From the NCBI GenBank assembly GCA_036939975.1, contig JALLPB010000703.1:1-15398 (forward strand): a stretch of DNA of 15,398 bases. Reading direction: 5' to 3'. Origin of the DNA: Cyclostephanos tholiformis (lineage: Eukaryota; Bacillariophyta; Thalassiosirophyceae; Thalassiosirales; Thalassiosiraceae). Positions within the stretch are counted from its first letter, which is position 1, and every line of letters begins with the position of its first letter. The position numbers and the translations under genes are program-made. Positions 7,221 through 15,398 of this stretch are shown here, one piece after another. The notes beneath the pieces were generated by a model, which was not told the DNA's origin, did not search any database, and saw only the letters and a list, made by a program, of their open reading frames with translations.

Positions 7221-7652
7221 ATCATCAGCCGAGTTGTTGCTAGGAGGGGAGGGTTTATTGCTAGAGGGTGAGGGCGGGGGGTTGCTGTTCTCCCCAACAT
7301 TTCTCTGAAACATAGTCATCATCATTGCAGTCATCATGCTGCGCTGAGCACAAGATTCCTCACACATAATTGCCATCTCCTCATGCCGCAATTGATAATC
7401 CCGCTCATGTTGCTCTGAGTACATCCTATTCTGCATCATCATCATACTCATCACATTGCCAAATGAAAACCCATCTCCTCCATTGTCACTTTCAGAGGGA
7501 GCTGGAGACCGGTGAGGAATGCACAAGGGCTGAAATAACCCCTTGCTCTTCTTTGTGTTTTGTGAAGCCTGAAATCCACCGCATAGTCTGAGAGGATGTG
7601 TTGCACTTGAGTGAGTATGTTTGGATCCAGAGGGGGTTGATTGAAACCACAC
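7215..7652 (-). pseudogene. C-terminal part of a Myb-like Harbinger accessory protein (tentative)
   Basis: The minus-strand frame ends at TAG 7217-7215 and is open for 145 codons from the ATG at 7652, though that ATG is probably not the true start. About residues 66-115 contain FSFGNVMSMMMMQNRMYSEQ, then HERDYQLRHEEMAIM, then RSMMTAMMMTMFQ. This is a Met-rich, charged, helix-forming stretch. The tail after it is Pro/Ser/Asn-rich and ends S-A-D-D-N. Such a tail commonly follows the Myb/SANT (DUF6818-type) domain in proteins of oomycetes and diatoms. I could not find the DNA-binding domain itself further upstream (7653-8130, minus), so this is an N-terminally truncated copy or a terminal exon. 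It faces the broken Harbinger transposase tail to tail across about 235 bp, as expected for a two-gene Harbinger element. A chance low-complexity frame cannot be ruled out. Confidence 0.5.
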
Positions 7653-8663
7653 CTAGGATGAAATTGTCCAACCAATGGAGCCCTGTGACTTGGATATGTG
7701 GAAGGTTTAATGTTGCCAAGCACACCAAGCTAGTGAGTGTGACTCATCCATGGAGATACATTAGTAGGAAGAGGGACTTCAGATTTGTGTATGTGATGTG
7801 ACCCTCCAACCACCACCCTATATCATTTGTTGACTAGGCAAATGCAGCAGTGCATTCAACCTCTGGGCATTGTTTTCTGTGTTTACACATTTCTGTGCAA
7901 TCTAGGCAGCTTGGGCACCAGGAATTTCATTGTGCCCACAATGAGAATGTGTTTGGCTGCACATTTCTGGAAGAGTCAAGGTAAATTGTGAAGGGTATGG
8001 TGGACCAATTTCCAATATACTGAGTCTGAGTCAAACTGAATGTGAGATATGAACTTCTGGTTATTGTAGAAGATCTTGGCAATCTGTCAATGTGCCCAAA
8101 ATTGGATCTGCTCCCCTGTGGCAAAAGTCATCTTCTCATTATTTATATTTCTTTTGTTTGTCAGGGACACTATAGGGTCCCCATCTCCAGAAACCTAAAA
8201 ATATAACCCCCTCATAGTGACCCCCCTGATCAATTCTGAGGGCACCATTGTGTGCAGCGCCCCCAAATTAGTCTAAGTAGATATTTAGATAATATGTGTT
8301 CCATACTATTTCTAAGAGGTGTTGTGTGTCAATCATTGTGCATCATGATGTCAAAAAGAACCTTTGTCCCTATGAGCACCCCCGGTCATGGACAAATAAC
8401 TCACCTAAAACCCCCTCCCCCCCTTAGCCCATATTGATGATATTGTTGGGAGCAATAACATGCTGTTAGAATTGGTGATATCATCCAGCAGGCTGCAGAG
8501 TGCACATTGTCACATCACTGCATTATCATTGTCTTGATGCAATGTGCAATAATAGTCATATCAGATATATATAAAGATTTGAAGTGCTTCGGTGTCCATG
8601 ATTGTCTGTGTCATCAGTCTGTACCATAAATAAATCAGGGTAGATCAAGTATGTACATCCAAA
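7653..8663. other. Non-coding stretch, no recognised protein
   Basis: I searched this mainly for the missing Myb/SANT domain of the neighbouring minus-strand frame and did not find it. Frames are short and of no known family. A/T-rich and C-run segments alternate (for example a CCCCCTCCCCCCC-type run near 8410). Confidence 0.35.
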
Positions 8664-8890
8664 CCTTTCTCATATTTTAATTTTTAGGCAGCTGCAAAAA
8701 TTTACAGGAATGACATACATAGGTATGAGAAGATGCGTACGACTCCATATGAATGGAAACAAAAAATCACTTTCTCATACCTTTACTTATAGGACCTACA
8801 CTCATACGTATGAGAGACTTATCGGACTCTTTATAAATGGACATGAAAAAATCCCTTTCTCATGTATTAACTTTTAGTAAGCAGCTGCAA
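8664..8890 (+). repeat. Degenerate direct repeats, three related units
   Basis: A CTTTCTCAT-A/T-rich-TTTTAGG block occurs at about 8664-8697 and 8853-8890, both times followed by CAGCTGCAA. A more diverged CTTTCTCATACCTTTACTTA copy lies at about 8769. The segments between also resemble each other: GTATGAGAAGATGCG near 8723 versus GTATGAGAGACTTATC near 8807, each followed by ATGGA, A-run and the TTTCTCAT block. This suggests an old tandem array with a unit of roughly 85-100 bp. Confidence 0.6.
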
Positions 8891-10102
8891 GTGCTCCAAG
8901 GAACTCTTAAGAATGGTCAGGAATGCTTTTTGCCTTTCAACAAAAAAATGACTTGTGGAGGAACTCATCTCTGTGAATCGGTAGCCAGCAGAGCTTTCCC
9001 CCTTTCTCAATCCGCCCCCCCAAAAAAATCCTACGAACCTATTCATACAAGACACTTCGTTAGTCAGTGTCAAAGCCCCTGTTGGCTTGTTAATAATAAT
9101 AAATAGTTTTTTCTAGTTTTAATGATGTAGACCCATTGCATATGATGTTAGTTGATTGTTGTGTGCTTTGTTGCCGGGGGCGGGGCCCCATAGTGGCCAT
9201 AAGGCAGCGGCGACCGCCATGATCGATCAAATTCGATCGCATTTTACTTAGCTATTTTATCTAGGCAAACACACCACAACTCTGCCAACCCCATGTCCGA
9301 CCACAAACCAACCACCTATCCGACCAGATATCTCTGTCAATATTTGACGGATGAGGACGTTTCAAGTCAAGTCCTCTGCGCATGCATGGTGGGGAGATGC
9401 CTATGCCATTTAGTTGCACATATTTACGTTGTGGAGTCGGCGGTTCATGGTGAAGCAGCAAAACATGAAAAAAATATAAATTTTATGCTAACCAATCAGT
9501 AGATTGGCTCTAACTTTGCGAGTTTTTGGCCGATTAGGGTCCACAGGGTACCAAATTGAAGCCCTTGACATTTCTGACTCTAACTTTGTGCTACTTTTTC
9601 CATAAAGACAATGTTAAACATGTTATGTAACCTCTAAGGTACAGCTTCTTAGGGACACTATAAAGTACTTATGGCTGACCAAGTAAGAAAATATTGAGTT
9701 TGGCTGGGCCTTCGCCTTAGGTGGGCATTTTTTCATATCCTGACACAACAATCAAATGGTAGTCAGTGACGATGGTAGAGGATGTATCCAAGAAGAGGTG
9801 TTGCCATGATGGCACATGTGGGGGGATGTTATTTCTTCATTTGAGGCAGCAAACTGAGCGAGAACAAGAATAAAAAATAAAATACGTCGTGGCCTTTGAC
9901 CTTTGACGGCCATCAAGCAATATTTTATATGCAACAAGAACTGACCAAGAAATTCAATCCCAATGAAGTATTGACAGGAGAGGATGTGCAAATGGTGAGG
10001 ATTGGGGAGGAAGTGCAATTAGATTGTTTTGCATACGATCGACTTTGGACGGGATAAGAACATAAAACAAATCGTTGTGTTAAATAATTAATTTTTTTTT
10101 TA
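8891..10102. other. Non-coding stretch, no recognised protein
   Basis: A few frames of 60-90 codons exist on both strands but none shows a known motif or consistent composition. A 42-codon plus-strand frame, 9929-10057, is charged and starts MQQELTKKFNPNEVLTG. It could be an exon remnant but has no other support. Local features are a small GATCGATCAAATTCGATCG near-palindrome around 9220 and a CCTTTGACCTTTGAC doublet at about 9892. Confidence 0.35.
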
Positions 10103-10230
10103 GAAAATTGCTAAAATATACTCACCTTGATGTAGGGACTTTTAAAATACCACTTACGTATGCATCGCCAATACCAGGTGTGATATTATTATAAACCAAA
10201 CGGCCAGGTGAGTATATTTTAGCTATTTTC
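10103..10230. mobile_element. 128-bp MITE with 25-bp terminal inverted repeats
   Basis: The left end is 10103-10127 (GAAAATTGCTAAAATATACT then CACCT). The right end, 10206-10230, is its reverse complement with one mismatch in 25. The 78-bp interior has no coding content and includes TACGTATGCAT. The size and inverted ends fit a miniature inverted-repeat transposable element. No clear target-site duplication was seen. A more decayed relative of the left end lies at about 10464-10489. Confidence 0.75.
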
Positions 10231-10813
10231 CCTTAATTTTTTCACTTTCAATTTACATAATTGAAGAAAACCTTTCGTCCTCGGTCTCTGTCCACCCCTT
10301 CAGAAGAGGCTACCATGAGGGGCGCTGACTCATTTGCCATCTAGCCTTGCTGCTGTACCTGGCAATCTGCTCCTCCATGGCGGTGTTCTTTTTCGGAGGT
10401 GATCTCATCATACATGTACTATTCCTACGTTGCAAAAAGGGGAGGCTTGCAAATAATAATTGGGAAAATAGGTCAAATATACACACCTTGGAAAAATGGC
10501 AGGGTATCCCCACACCTTTTTTTTTCACCATTCGTTTATACGCCAGGTGAGTTTGCTGATTCAGCACATCACCAGCAATAGTAGTGTCACTGCTCATTTA
10601 TACACACCTATCGCTAAAAGTTATCCATTTATCTCACTAGGTCAATATTACCCCTTCTTTTATCTCACCTACTAATCCTTCTCCATTCACGTGTCTCACC
10701 AGTTCAATATTGACGTAAGTGAGTCTCACTTACTGATTCCTTAAGTTCATCTACCACACCATTACGTTGTTGCTGTTCATGTATCAAGTAAAGATTTTTG
10801 TAGGTATCATTTA
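10231..10813. other. Non-coding stretch with recurrent CACACCT-like motifs
   Basis: No supported gene. A minus-strand frame at 10310-10597 is open for 95 codons but is only weakly protein-like (its last third reads KKNTAMEEQIARY). The stretch repeats TATACACACCT at about 10481 and 10601 and TCTCACC variants at 10668 and 10693. These resemble the ends of the neighbouring MITE and the 59-bp repeat downstream. Confidence 0.35.
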
Positions 10814-10931
10814 CTTCGCAATTTAAATATCACACCTGGTTATGTACCTGTCATATATCACACCTCAATAACCTTCGCAATTTAAATATCACACCTGGTT
10901 ATGGACCTGTCATATATCACACCTCAATAAC
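10814..10931 (+). repeat. 59-bp tandem duplication
   Basis: Unit 10814-10872 begins CTTCGCAATTTAAATATCAC. Unit 10873-10931 is identical except for one base (GTACCTG versus GGACCTG). Each unit contains two TATCACACCT motifs. The near identity means a recent duplication. It lies about 140 bp past the stop codon of the MULE transposase gene, in its probable 3' flank. Confidence 0.95.
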
Positions 10932-11071
10932 CACACAGCTTACATGTATCACATATCTCACTACAGCTGTTTCTGTATCACATCTTAGCTCTTCTTATTA
11001 CTCCTTACTTGTAACATCTACTTCGTTTGGCCCGTAACAAATTACACATATTGCAGCTATTCCTCAAATGT

Positions 11072-14000
11072 TTAAGCTGCCCCCTCCTCCCCTTCAATGA
11101 TTTCGTTGCTTTCTCCTGCCCCCTCCTCCCCTTCAATGATTTCGTTGCTTTCTCCCACAGTTAGGTCAACATCATTATCCCCCATGTTGTTCAACGGATT
11201 CTTAAAACAATCCTTTGTGTTGTGGTTAAACTTTTGGCACAACGTGCAGAACATGCGAACTCTTCTATTCCGACTTTTCTTACCCGACTCCCGAACATGA
11301 TCTGTCACACTTTTCTCGCGCCCACCACTCTTGGGACGGCCCTTTTTCTTGCTGCCCGCCCATGATGGGCAGTAACGTAGTGATTCATCTGCGGAATGTG
11401 ATTCTTTAACACCTGCAATCGTTACGTCGGCTTTGCAATCTAGTTCAAGCGGGTATTGGGCTCTCCAATGGGCCGTAGTCAACCAGTATGGCATTATTTG
11501 AATTCTCGATAGTCCTTCAATTACACAGGATTTAGCCACAACAACCATGTGGTCACATGGTATACCGTATGTTGCTGGCTTACCACAAGTGCATGTGCCA
11601 AACCTCGAACCAAGGTGCCCCTCAGATGGAATCACCACCGTGAATGAAGATGCATTTACGGTACTCTTTTTGACTGTGATTCGGTGTCCATGGTCGATGG
11701 AAACTGCACTCATGATGTAATCCCTCACCTCCACACCCTCGAAACATTCTTCCATCAGCCTCATCCCTTTGTCAGTGAGTTGATCTTCTCGTTCCCAAGC
11801 GAGTTCCTTGTATCGACGGAATCTCTCTCCCTCAAGATCCAACAACAGCATTACAGCGACCAAAATGTCAACGGCAGTCCGTTGACGAACAGGGGAGTTG
11901 GCGTTGTTCATCGATTCAACTCCTGATGATGCCGACTTGCTATACATGGAAATACCGTCACCCATGGCACACCTTGCTGCTGGATATTGGCATTCATCTG
12001 GCAAAGACTGTAAGTAGTGGAGATCCGTAGGATGCATCTTATCATAGTATTTCTCTTTACAACGGTTGAGCTGATTGATCGAGTTACAAGCGTGGAGAAT
12101 ATTGAAAACCCACATCGCTGAATAAGGAACTAGACCCTTCTTCCCACCACCACAGGTCTTGAGAATATTCTGACGGCGGTGGAAAGAACACATGAATTGA
12201 GATGCATGCTCAAAAACGTCATTAAATGCAAGTATGGACCCCTTATCCTGATCAGTGACAAAAGTCTTCTCAGGACTATCTACTGAAGGATGAACACTTT
12301 TCACAAAGGACCAGAATGTCGTCCAATTCTTCTTATCTTCGTTTCCAAATAAGAGTCCAAAGGCAACTGGAGACATGTGACCGTTCGCGTTTGTACCATA
12401 AGCGGAATACAACGTATACTTTCCAAATTGGGAATGAGCACCGTCACATTGGATCAGATCCTGTAGAAGAGGGACAATGTGTGAGCTTGTAGACGGAGCA
12501 AAAAGTATTCCCTTGAGATAAGTCTTCTGGTTAAGCATTGCGTCAGCCATGCCAAAGACTTCATTGAGAACAATTTCGTTCTCCTTCTTCCATCGCTGAA
12601 CGAATTGAAGTTGCATCTCCCTGTCCATTGCCTGTTTCAGCCTCTTGAGGCGGGTCTTCTCCTCCTGTAGGACCACTGACGAAAGTTCCTGGATCACTTG
12701 CTTCCTCTCAGCAAATAGACATTTGACATGATGACCCAACGAACGTAGCTCCATTTCCACTGCTCTCGCGTACTTGACATTATCCTCGGCCCGACCAAAC
12801 AATTGTGCCTTTGCCAATTCTCTGCCTTCTTGCAAGAGACTATCTGTACACGCATAGTCCTGTGCGTATGGCTTCAAAATCTCTCTGAGTAGTGAGTACG
12901 GCATACCTGGATTCTCTCTAATGGCTCCCATTATAATCGGTACGATCATTTTAGACTTTAAGGGCGTAGTCAATGATCGGAAACCGGAGACATCTTCGTT
13001 GCCACGAACCCTACTCGTCGGTGGAATCGATAAAAGATCACCCCCCTCCCGACACACCGCCGAATGAACCTTCCAACCATCTTTCTGTGTAAACGATGCT
13101 CGGACGTAAAAATCATATCCGATGACGTGGAAGTTTTGGTCGTCGCTTCGAGTGACCCGAACAACAATCCCCCGGAGGTTTGCTTCCTCTGCAATACGTA
13201 GGTGAAGGATATCCTTGCTGGAAAACGTGTGATTGACTAGCAACGGTCCTGCCTCCACTTCGGTCATCGGTCGTAGTTGGTCATAGTTGCAACCCGAATA
13301 CCTCGACTCATCACTGGTTGGATTGTTGCGGGCAATCTTTGCCTTTGTGTAACGTTGCTTGTCGTTATATGCCTTCCTCTTCTTCTTGAATGCTGCCCAC
13401 ACATCATCATGGTCCTCTTCGGGATACTGGGAAAGGTCAGGAGGCTGGGGTCCGCCTTCGAGGTAGTATTTCGATACTGAATTATTCTTCGGAAATGAGC
13501 TCCGGAACAAATCATCGTCCGACACATCGTCGAGAAGAATCTCTTCATCGTCCGAAAAAACAAGACCTTCGGCTACGCGGAAATCAGAATCATTGTCATT
13601 ATCAGTCTCATTGTTGTGTTGATCAGCAGCAGAGCAGTCATCACTATCTCCATAAGCACGTTTATACACCAACGTCGAAGCAGCAGCAGCAACTGGGCTA
13701 TCTACAACGTCGATAACCTCCTCCAGGACACGCGGCAGCACTCTTGGCCTACCCCTTGGATGGGAAATAACATTCGAATTGGCGCGTGACCTCGTTTTCG
13801 TACTTGTTGCAGAAGATTCATTTGCTGTGTCTGGAATTCGCTCGGTCTCCACCAGATCTCCCTTTTTTGCTCGAGCTCTCGTTGGAAGACTGCGCTCATT
13901 TGATGTATCCGCTGGGTCTGCATTTAGCGTATTCCCTCCTCTTTTCGTGGCCGATGTAATTGCTGTATCAGTATTTCTTACATCCCCTCTCTTTCTCGCG

Positions 14001-14248
14001 CTACCCTCGGTCAACGCAACCTCTGTCTCTGTCGTTGGATTTCCATCTTTCGCATGTCTCGCTGAAGTCCTAGTGCCTGCTACAGTGTTCCTCTCAACAG
14101 CTTTTGTCGTTGCTCGCGTTGTTCGTCCCTTTTTTGCTACGATCGGAGTGTCTGGTGAGGGGATCGTTGTCGTGCGTATGCGAGTGGACGCGGCCCGACT
14201 GGGAGATGACTTCGATCCACTCGCCGATGGGTTCTTCTTTGGAGGCAT
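11072..14248 (-). CDS. Mutator-like (MULE) transposase, 1058 aa, intact
   Basis: This is one uninterrupted frame from ATG 14248 (GTGACATGC, purine at -3) to the stop at 11074-11072. It would catalyse cut-and-paste transposition in the nucleus. Residues 1-170 are basic and low in complexity, with an AT-hook-like PRGRPR at 164-169. Residues 200-250 are acidic. A helical, charged stretch covers about 465-560. The DDE/RNase H-like core reads D602 (CDGAHSQFGKYTLY), D666 (FVTDQDKGS), the MULE CxxH C687/H690 (CSFHRRQNI), and E778 (SGVESMNNA). A SWIM zinc finger follows at C886, C888, C898 and H900 (CTCGKPATYGIPCDH), as usual in MuDR-type transposases. Next is a basic KKKGRPKSGGR near 968-978 and a CCHC zinc knuckle at C1001, C1004, H1009 and C1014. 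Two identical 13-residue acidic repeats end the protein. All key residues are present, so it may be functional. I could not identify terminal inverted repeats flanking it. Confidence 0.93.
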   Translation of the reverse strand: MPPKKNPSASGSKSSPSRAASTRIRTTTIPSPDTPIVAKKGRTTRATTKAVERNTVAGTRTSARHAKDGNPTTETEVALTEGSARKRGDVRNTDTAITSATKRGGNTLNADPADTSNERSLPTRARAKKGDLVETERIPDTANESSATSTKTRSRANSNVISHPRGRPRVLPRVLEEVIDVVDSPVAAAASTLVYKRAYGDSDDCSAADQHNNETDNDNDSDFRVAEGLVFSDDEEILLDDVSDDDLFRSSFPKNNSVSKYYLEGGPQPPDLSQYPEEDHDDVWAAFKKKRKAYNDKQRYTKAKIARNNPTSDESRYSGCNYDQLRPMTEVEAGPLLVNHTFSSKDILHLRIAEEANLRGIVVRVTRSDDQNFHVIGYDFYVRASFTQKDGWKVHSAVCREGGDLLSIPPTSRVRGNEDVSGFRSLTTPLKSKMIVPIIMGAIRENPGMPYSLLREILKPYAQDYACTDSLLQEGRELAKAQLFGRAEDNVKYARAVEMELRSLGHHVKCLFAERKQVIQELSSVVLQEEKTRLKRLKQAMDREMQLQFVQRWKKENEIVLNEVFGMADAMLNQKTYLKGILFAPSTSSHIVPLLQDLIQCDGAHSQFGKYTLYSAYGTNANGHMSPVAFGLLFGNEDKKNWTTFWSFVKSVHPSVDSPEKTFVTDQDKGSILAFNDVFEHASQFMCSFHRRQNILKTCGGGKKGLVPYSAMWVFNILHACNSINQLNRCKEKYYDKMHPTDLHYLQSLPDECQYPAARCAMGDGISMYSKSASSGVESMNNANSPVRQRTAVDILVAVMLLLDLEGERFRRYKELAWEREDQLTDKGMRLMEECFEGVEVRDYIMSAVSIDHGHRITVKKSTVNASSFTVVIPSEGHLGSRFGTCTCGKPATYGIPCDHMVVVAKSCVIEGLSRIQIMPYWLTTAHWRAQYPLELDCKADVTIAGVKESHSADESLRYCPSWAGSKKKGRPKSGGREKSVTDHVRESGKKSRNRRVRMFCTLCQKFNHNTKDCFKNPLNNMGDNDVDLTVGESNEIIEGEEGAGESNEIIEGEEGAA
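11078..11155 (-). repeat. 39-bp tandem duplication inside the transposase 3' end
   Basis: Two identical 39-bp units, 11117-11155 and 11078-11116, encode GESNEIIEGEEGA twice, in frame, just before the stop codon. Identity at all bases means a recent expansion that kept the frame. Confidence 0.95.
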
Positions 14249-14343
14249 GTCACAGGGTAAGGCTCAGCCTGTGTGAGAAATGTCGGGACAATGGAAGGAG
14301 GTGATGCGAAATGGAGTAGTGCGTTGAAGGTGATGATGATTGN

Positions 14344-14501
14344 CGGTGTGCCGGTGTGCCGGTGTGCCGGTGTGCCGGTGTGCCGGTGTGCCAGTGTGCC
14401 AGTGTGCCAGTGTGCGAGTCTAGCACGTCGTCGATCAATGTCCGGTGTGCCGGTGTGCCAGTGTGTGGCTGGCAATGGTGTGCCAGTGTGCGAGTCTAGC
14501 A
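14344..14501. repeat. 8-bp minisatellite (GGTGTGCC) with higher-order copy
   Basis: About nine units of GGTGTGCC / AGTGTGCC run from 14344 to about 14415, immediately after an undetermined base at 14343. Further copies lie at 14441-14466. A 24-bp block beginning GTGTGCCAGTGTGCGAGTCT is repeated exactly at 14402-14425 and 14478-14501. The array begins about 95 bp upstream of the transposase ATG, so it probably lies in the gene's promoter or 5' leader. The ambiguous base suggests the true copy number is unresolved. Confidence 0.92.
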
Positions 14502-14547
14502 GTGTGCCGGTGGTACACACGGACGACATCATGTGCCGGTCTGATTG

Positions 14548-14728
14548 TTGTGTTTTATACATAGATGTACTTTACGGTACACACGGACGACATCAGTCTA
14601 ATCTTTAATAATATAAGATAAGATAAGATAGGAATTATACAATAGATGTTTTGTTTTATACATAGAATGTACTTTACGGTACACACGGACGACACCGACA
14701 GTCTAATCTTTTATAATATATATAAGAT
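14548..14728 (+). repeat. ~75-bp direct repeats upstream of the MULE gene
   Basis: Copies at 14548-14619 and 14649-14728 share TTTTATACATAG, ATGTACTTTACGGTACACAC, GGACGAC and AGTCTAATCTTT blocks with small indels. A third partial copy, GGTACACACGGACGACATCA, lies at 14512-14531. Between the two full copies is a short AGATA microsatellite (about 14615-14631). Confidence 0.9.
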
Positions 14729-15021
14729 GAAAAAGTGATTGAGCACTTTCATATGCTGTAGAGGGGAGTTTGGGTACACCTTTACACTGATACCTATGTA
14801 CGGGTGTGAGCAATTTTTTGAAAAATTTGAGTACAGCTGAGTGCAAGTGATGCTGTAAGGGCATGGTTGAGGCTGTTTCTTTCTTGAACTCACCTGACAT
14901 GTTAGTGAGGATGGCCCTCCTTTAATATGGGGACAATTTATTCAATAGAAATGTCAATACAAAGGGGGTCAGTTCATAAGTGTCAAGTCAAGTTGGGGAA
15001 ATAAAGAGAAATTAAGAGTTG

Positions 15022-15168
15022 GTGGAGTTTAAGTTTAGGTTTTTGAAAAAAACATATGTAAGAGAAGCTTAAGTTGGGGATTCTGAAAAAAAAATAAGAG
15101 GAGCTTATGAGTTGAGGATTTTGGAAAAAAATAAGTCAGAGGAGCTTGAGTTGGCAAAAAAATGGCTT
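15022..15168 (+). repeat. Degenerate ~40-bp tandem array
   Basis: Four units of about 27-42 bp follow the pattern GGAGCTTAAGTTGGGGATT - A-rich run - TAAGAG. They start near 15022, 15063, 15100 and 15142. Copies differ by substitutions and small indels, so the array is old. Confidence 0.7.
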
Positions 15169-15398
15169 AACTTACGGGTGGAGTTAGGAACTAGCTTAAC
15201 TTTTTCCAATCTCTGCCAACTTCTGATCACTGACTCTTTGAGCACTTGATAGTCAACCAATTTTCAGCTCTATTGCTGATCAACCTTAGAGTTAGAAATG
15301 ACTGGAGAGAGTTAACTCAGTCACCTCGTGCCCGGCAAGCCATTCAGGGACTAAATCTCTTTCATCCCAGCAATGACAGCTCAACCAAGTGAGTAATG
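15169..15398. other. Right-end stretch, nothing recognised
   Basis: No frame of useful length or known motif. It runs to the window edge, so a gene could begin outside. Confidence 0.3.

Noticed and set aside
7653..8130. Search for a Myb/SANT domain upstream of the Met-rich minus-strand frame
   Set aside because: No W-E, S-L-K-x-K-F or T-G-D-P pattern was seen in any minus frame, so the domain is absent or too decayed to see.
9740..10018. Minus-strand 88-codon frame with a hydrophobic middle
   Set aside because: There is no known motif, it has a poor start context, and its composition is that of the surrounding non-coding DNA.
9929..10057. 42-codon charged plus-strand frame starting MQQELTKKFN
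   Set aside because: It looks mildly protein-like but is short, unrecognised and without splice or start support. It is noted only inside the stretch description.
13779..14276. Plus-strand frame of 165 codons opposite the transposase start
   Set aside because: It lies antisense to the N-terminal part of the MULE gene, is hydrophobic by complement of a Thr/Arg/Ala-rich sequence, and has no known motif. It is a shadow of the real gene.
14137..14562. Minus-strand frame rich in H-R-H-T-G-T-P / H-W-H-T-G-T repeats
   Set aside because: It is only the translation of the GGTGTGCC minisatellite, contains the undetermined base, and overlaps the transposase start in another frame.

Overview
The window looks like repeat-rich, gene-poor nuclear DNA of a eukaryote, probably a microalga or other stramenopile; a diatom is my best guess, not a proof. 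The reasons are decayed copies of eukaryotic transposon families, translation-start contexts of the CCACC-ATGG type, a plausible 90-nt GT-AG intron, and long stretches with no coding signal between short tandem and inverted repeats. There are no bacterial operons and I see no rRNA, tRNA or CRISPR.

Layout. 165-624 (minus) is a broken Myb/SANT-like (DUF6818-type) gene. 685-1735 is a ~1 kb element bounded by ~195-bp inverted repeats that each contain a smaller hairpin. 1778-1933 is a possible 51-aa membrane protein. 2740-6157 is a second stretch bounded by ~155-bp inverted repeats. It holds an unrecognised, possibly two-exon gene (4579-5316) and a Ty1/copia protease remnant (5617-5865). 6345-6979 is a broken PIF/Harbinger DDE transposase. 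Tail to tail with it, 7215-7652 (minus) encodes a Met-rich, charged C-terminus like those that follow Myb/SANT domains in two-gene Harbinger elements. 7653-11071 is mostly non-coding, with a degenerate repeat array, a 128-bp hairpin-ended MITE and a 59-bp tandem duplication. 11072-14248 (minus) is the one clearly intact gene: a 1058-aa Mutator-like (MULE) transposase with a complete D-D-E triad, CxxH motif, SWIM zinc finger and CCHC zinc knuckle. Upstream of it (14344-14728) are an 8-bp minisatellite next to an ambiguous base and ~75-bp direct repeats. The right end has a degenerate ~40-bp tandem array.

How it fits together. This is a nest of mobile elements of at least four kinds: MULE, PIF/Harbinger, Ty1/copia, and short inverted-repeat elements. 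The MULE is intact and so looks younger or still selected. The Harbinger and Myb-like copies are dead, and three of their stop codons are TGA where the family has arginine, as expected if CpG cytosines were methylated and deaminated. The most unusual structural signal is a ~32-bp motif present four times, at the inner edge of all four arms of two inverted-repeat pairs whose outer parts differ.
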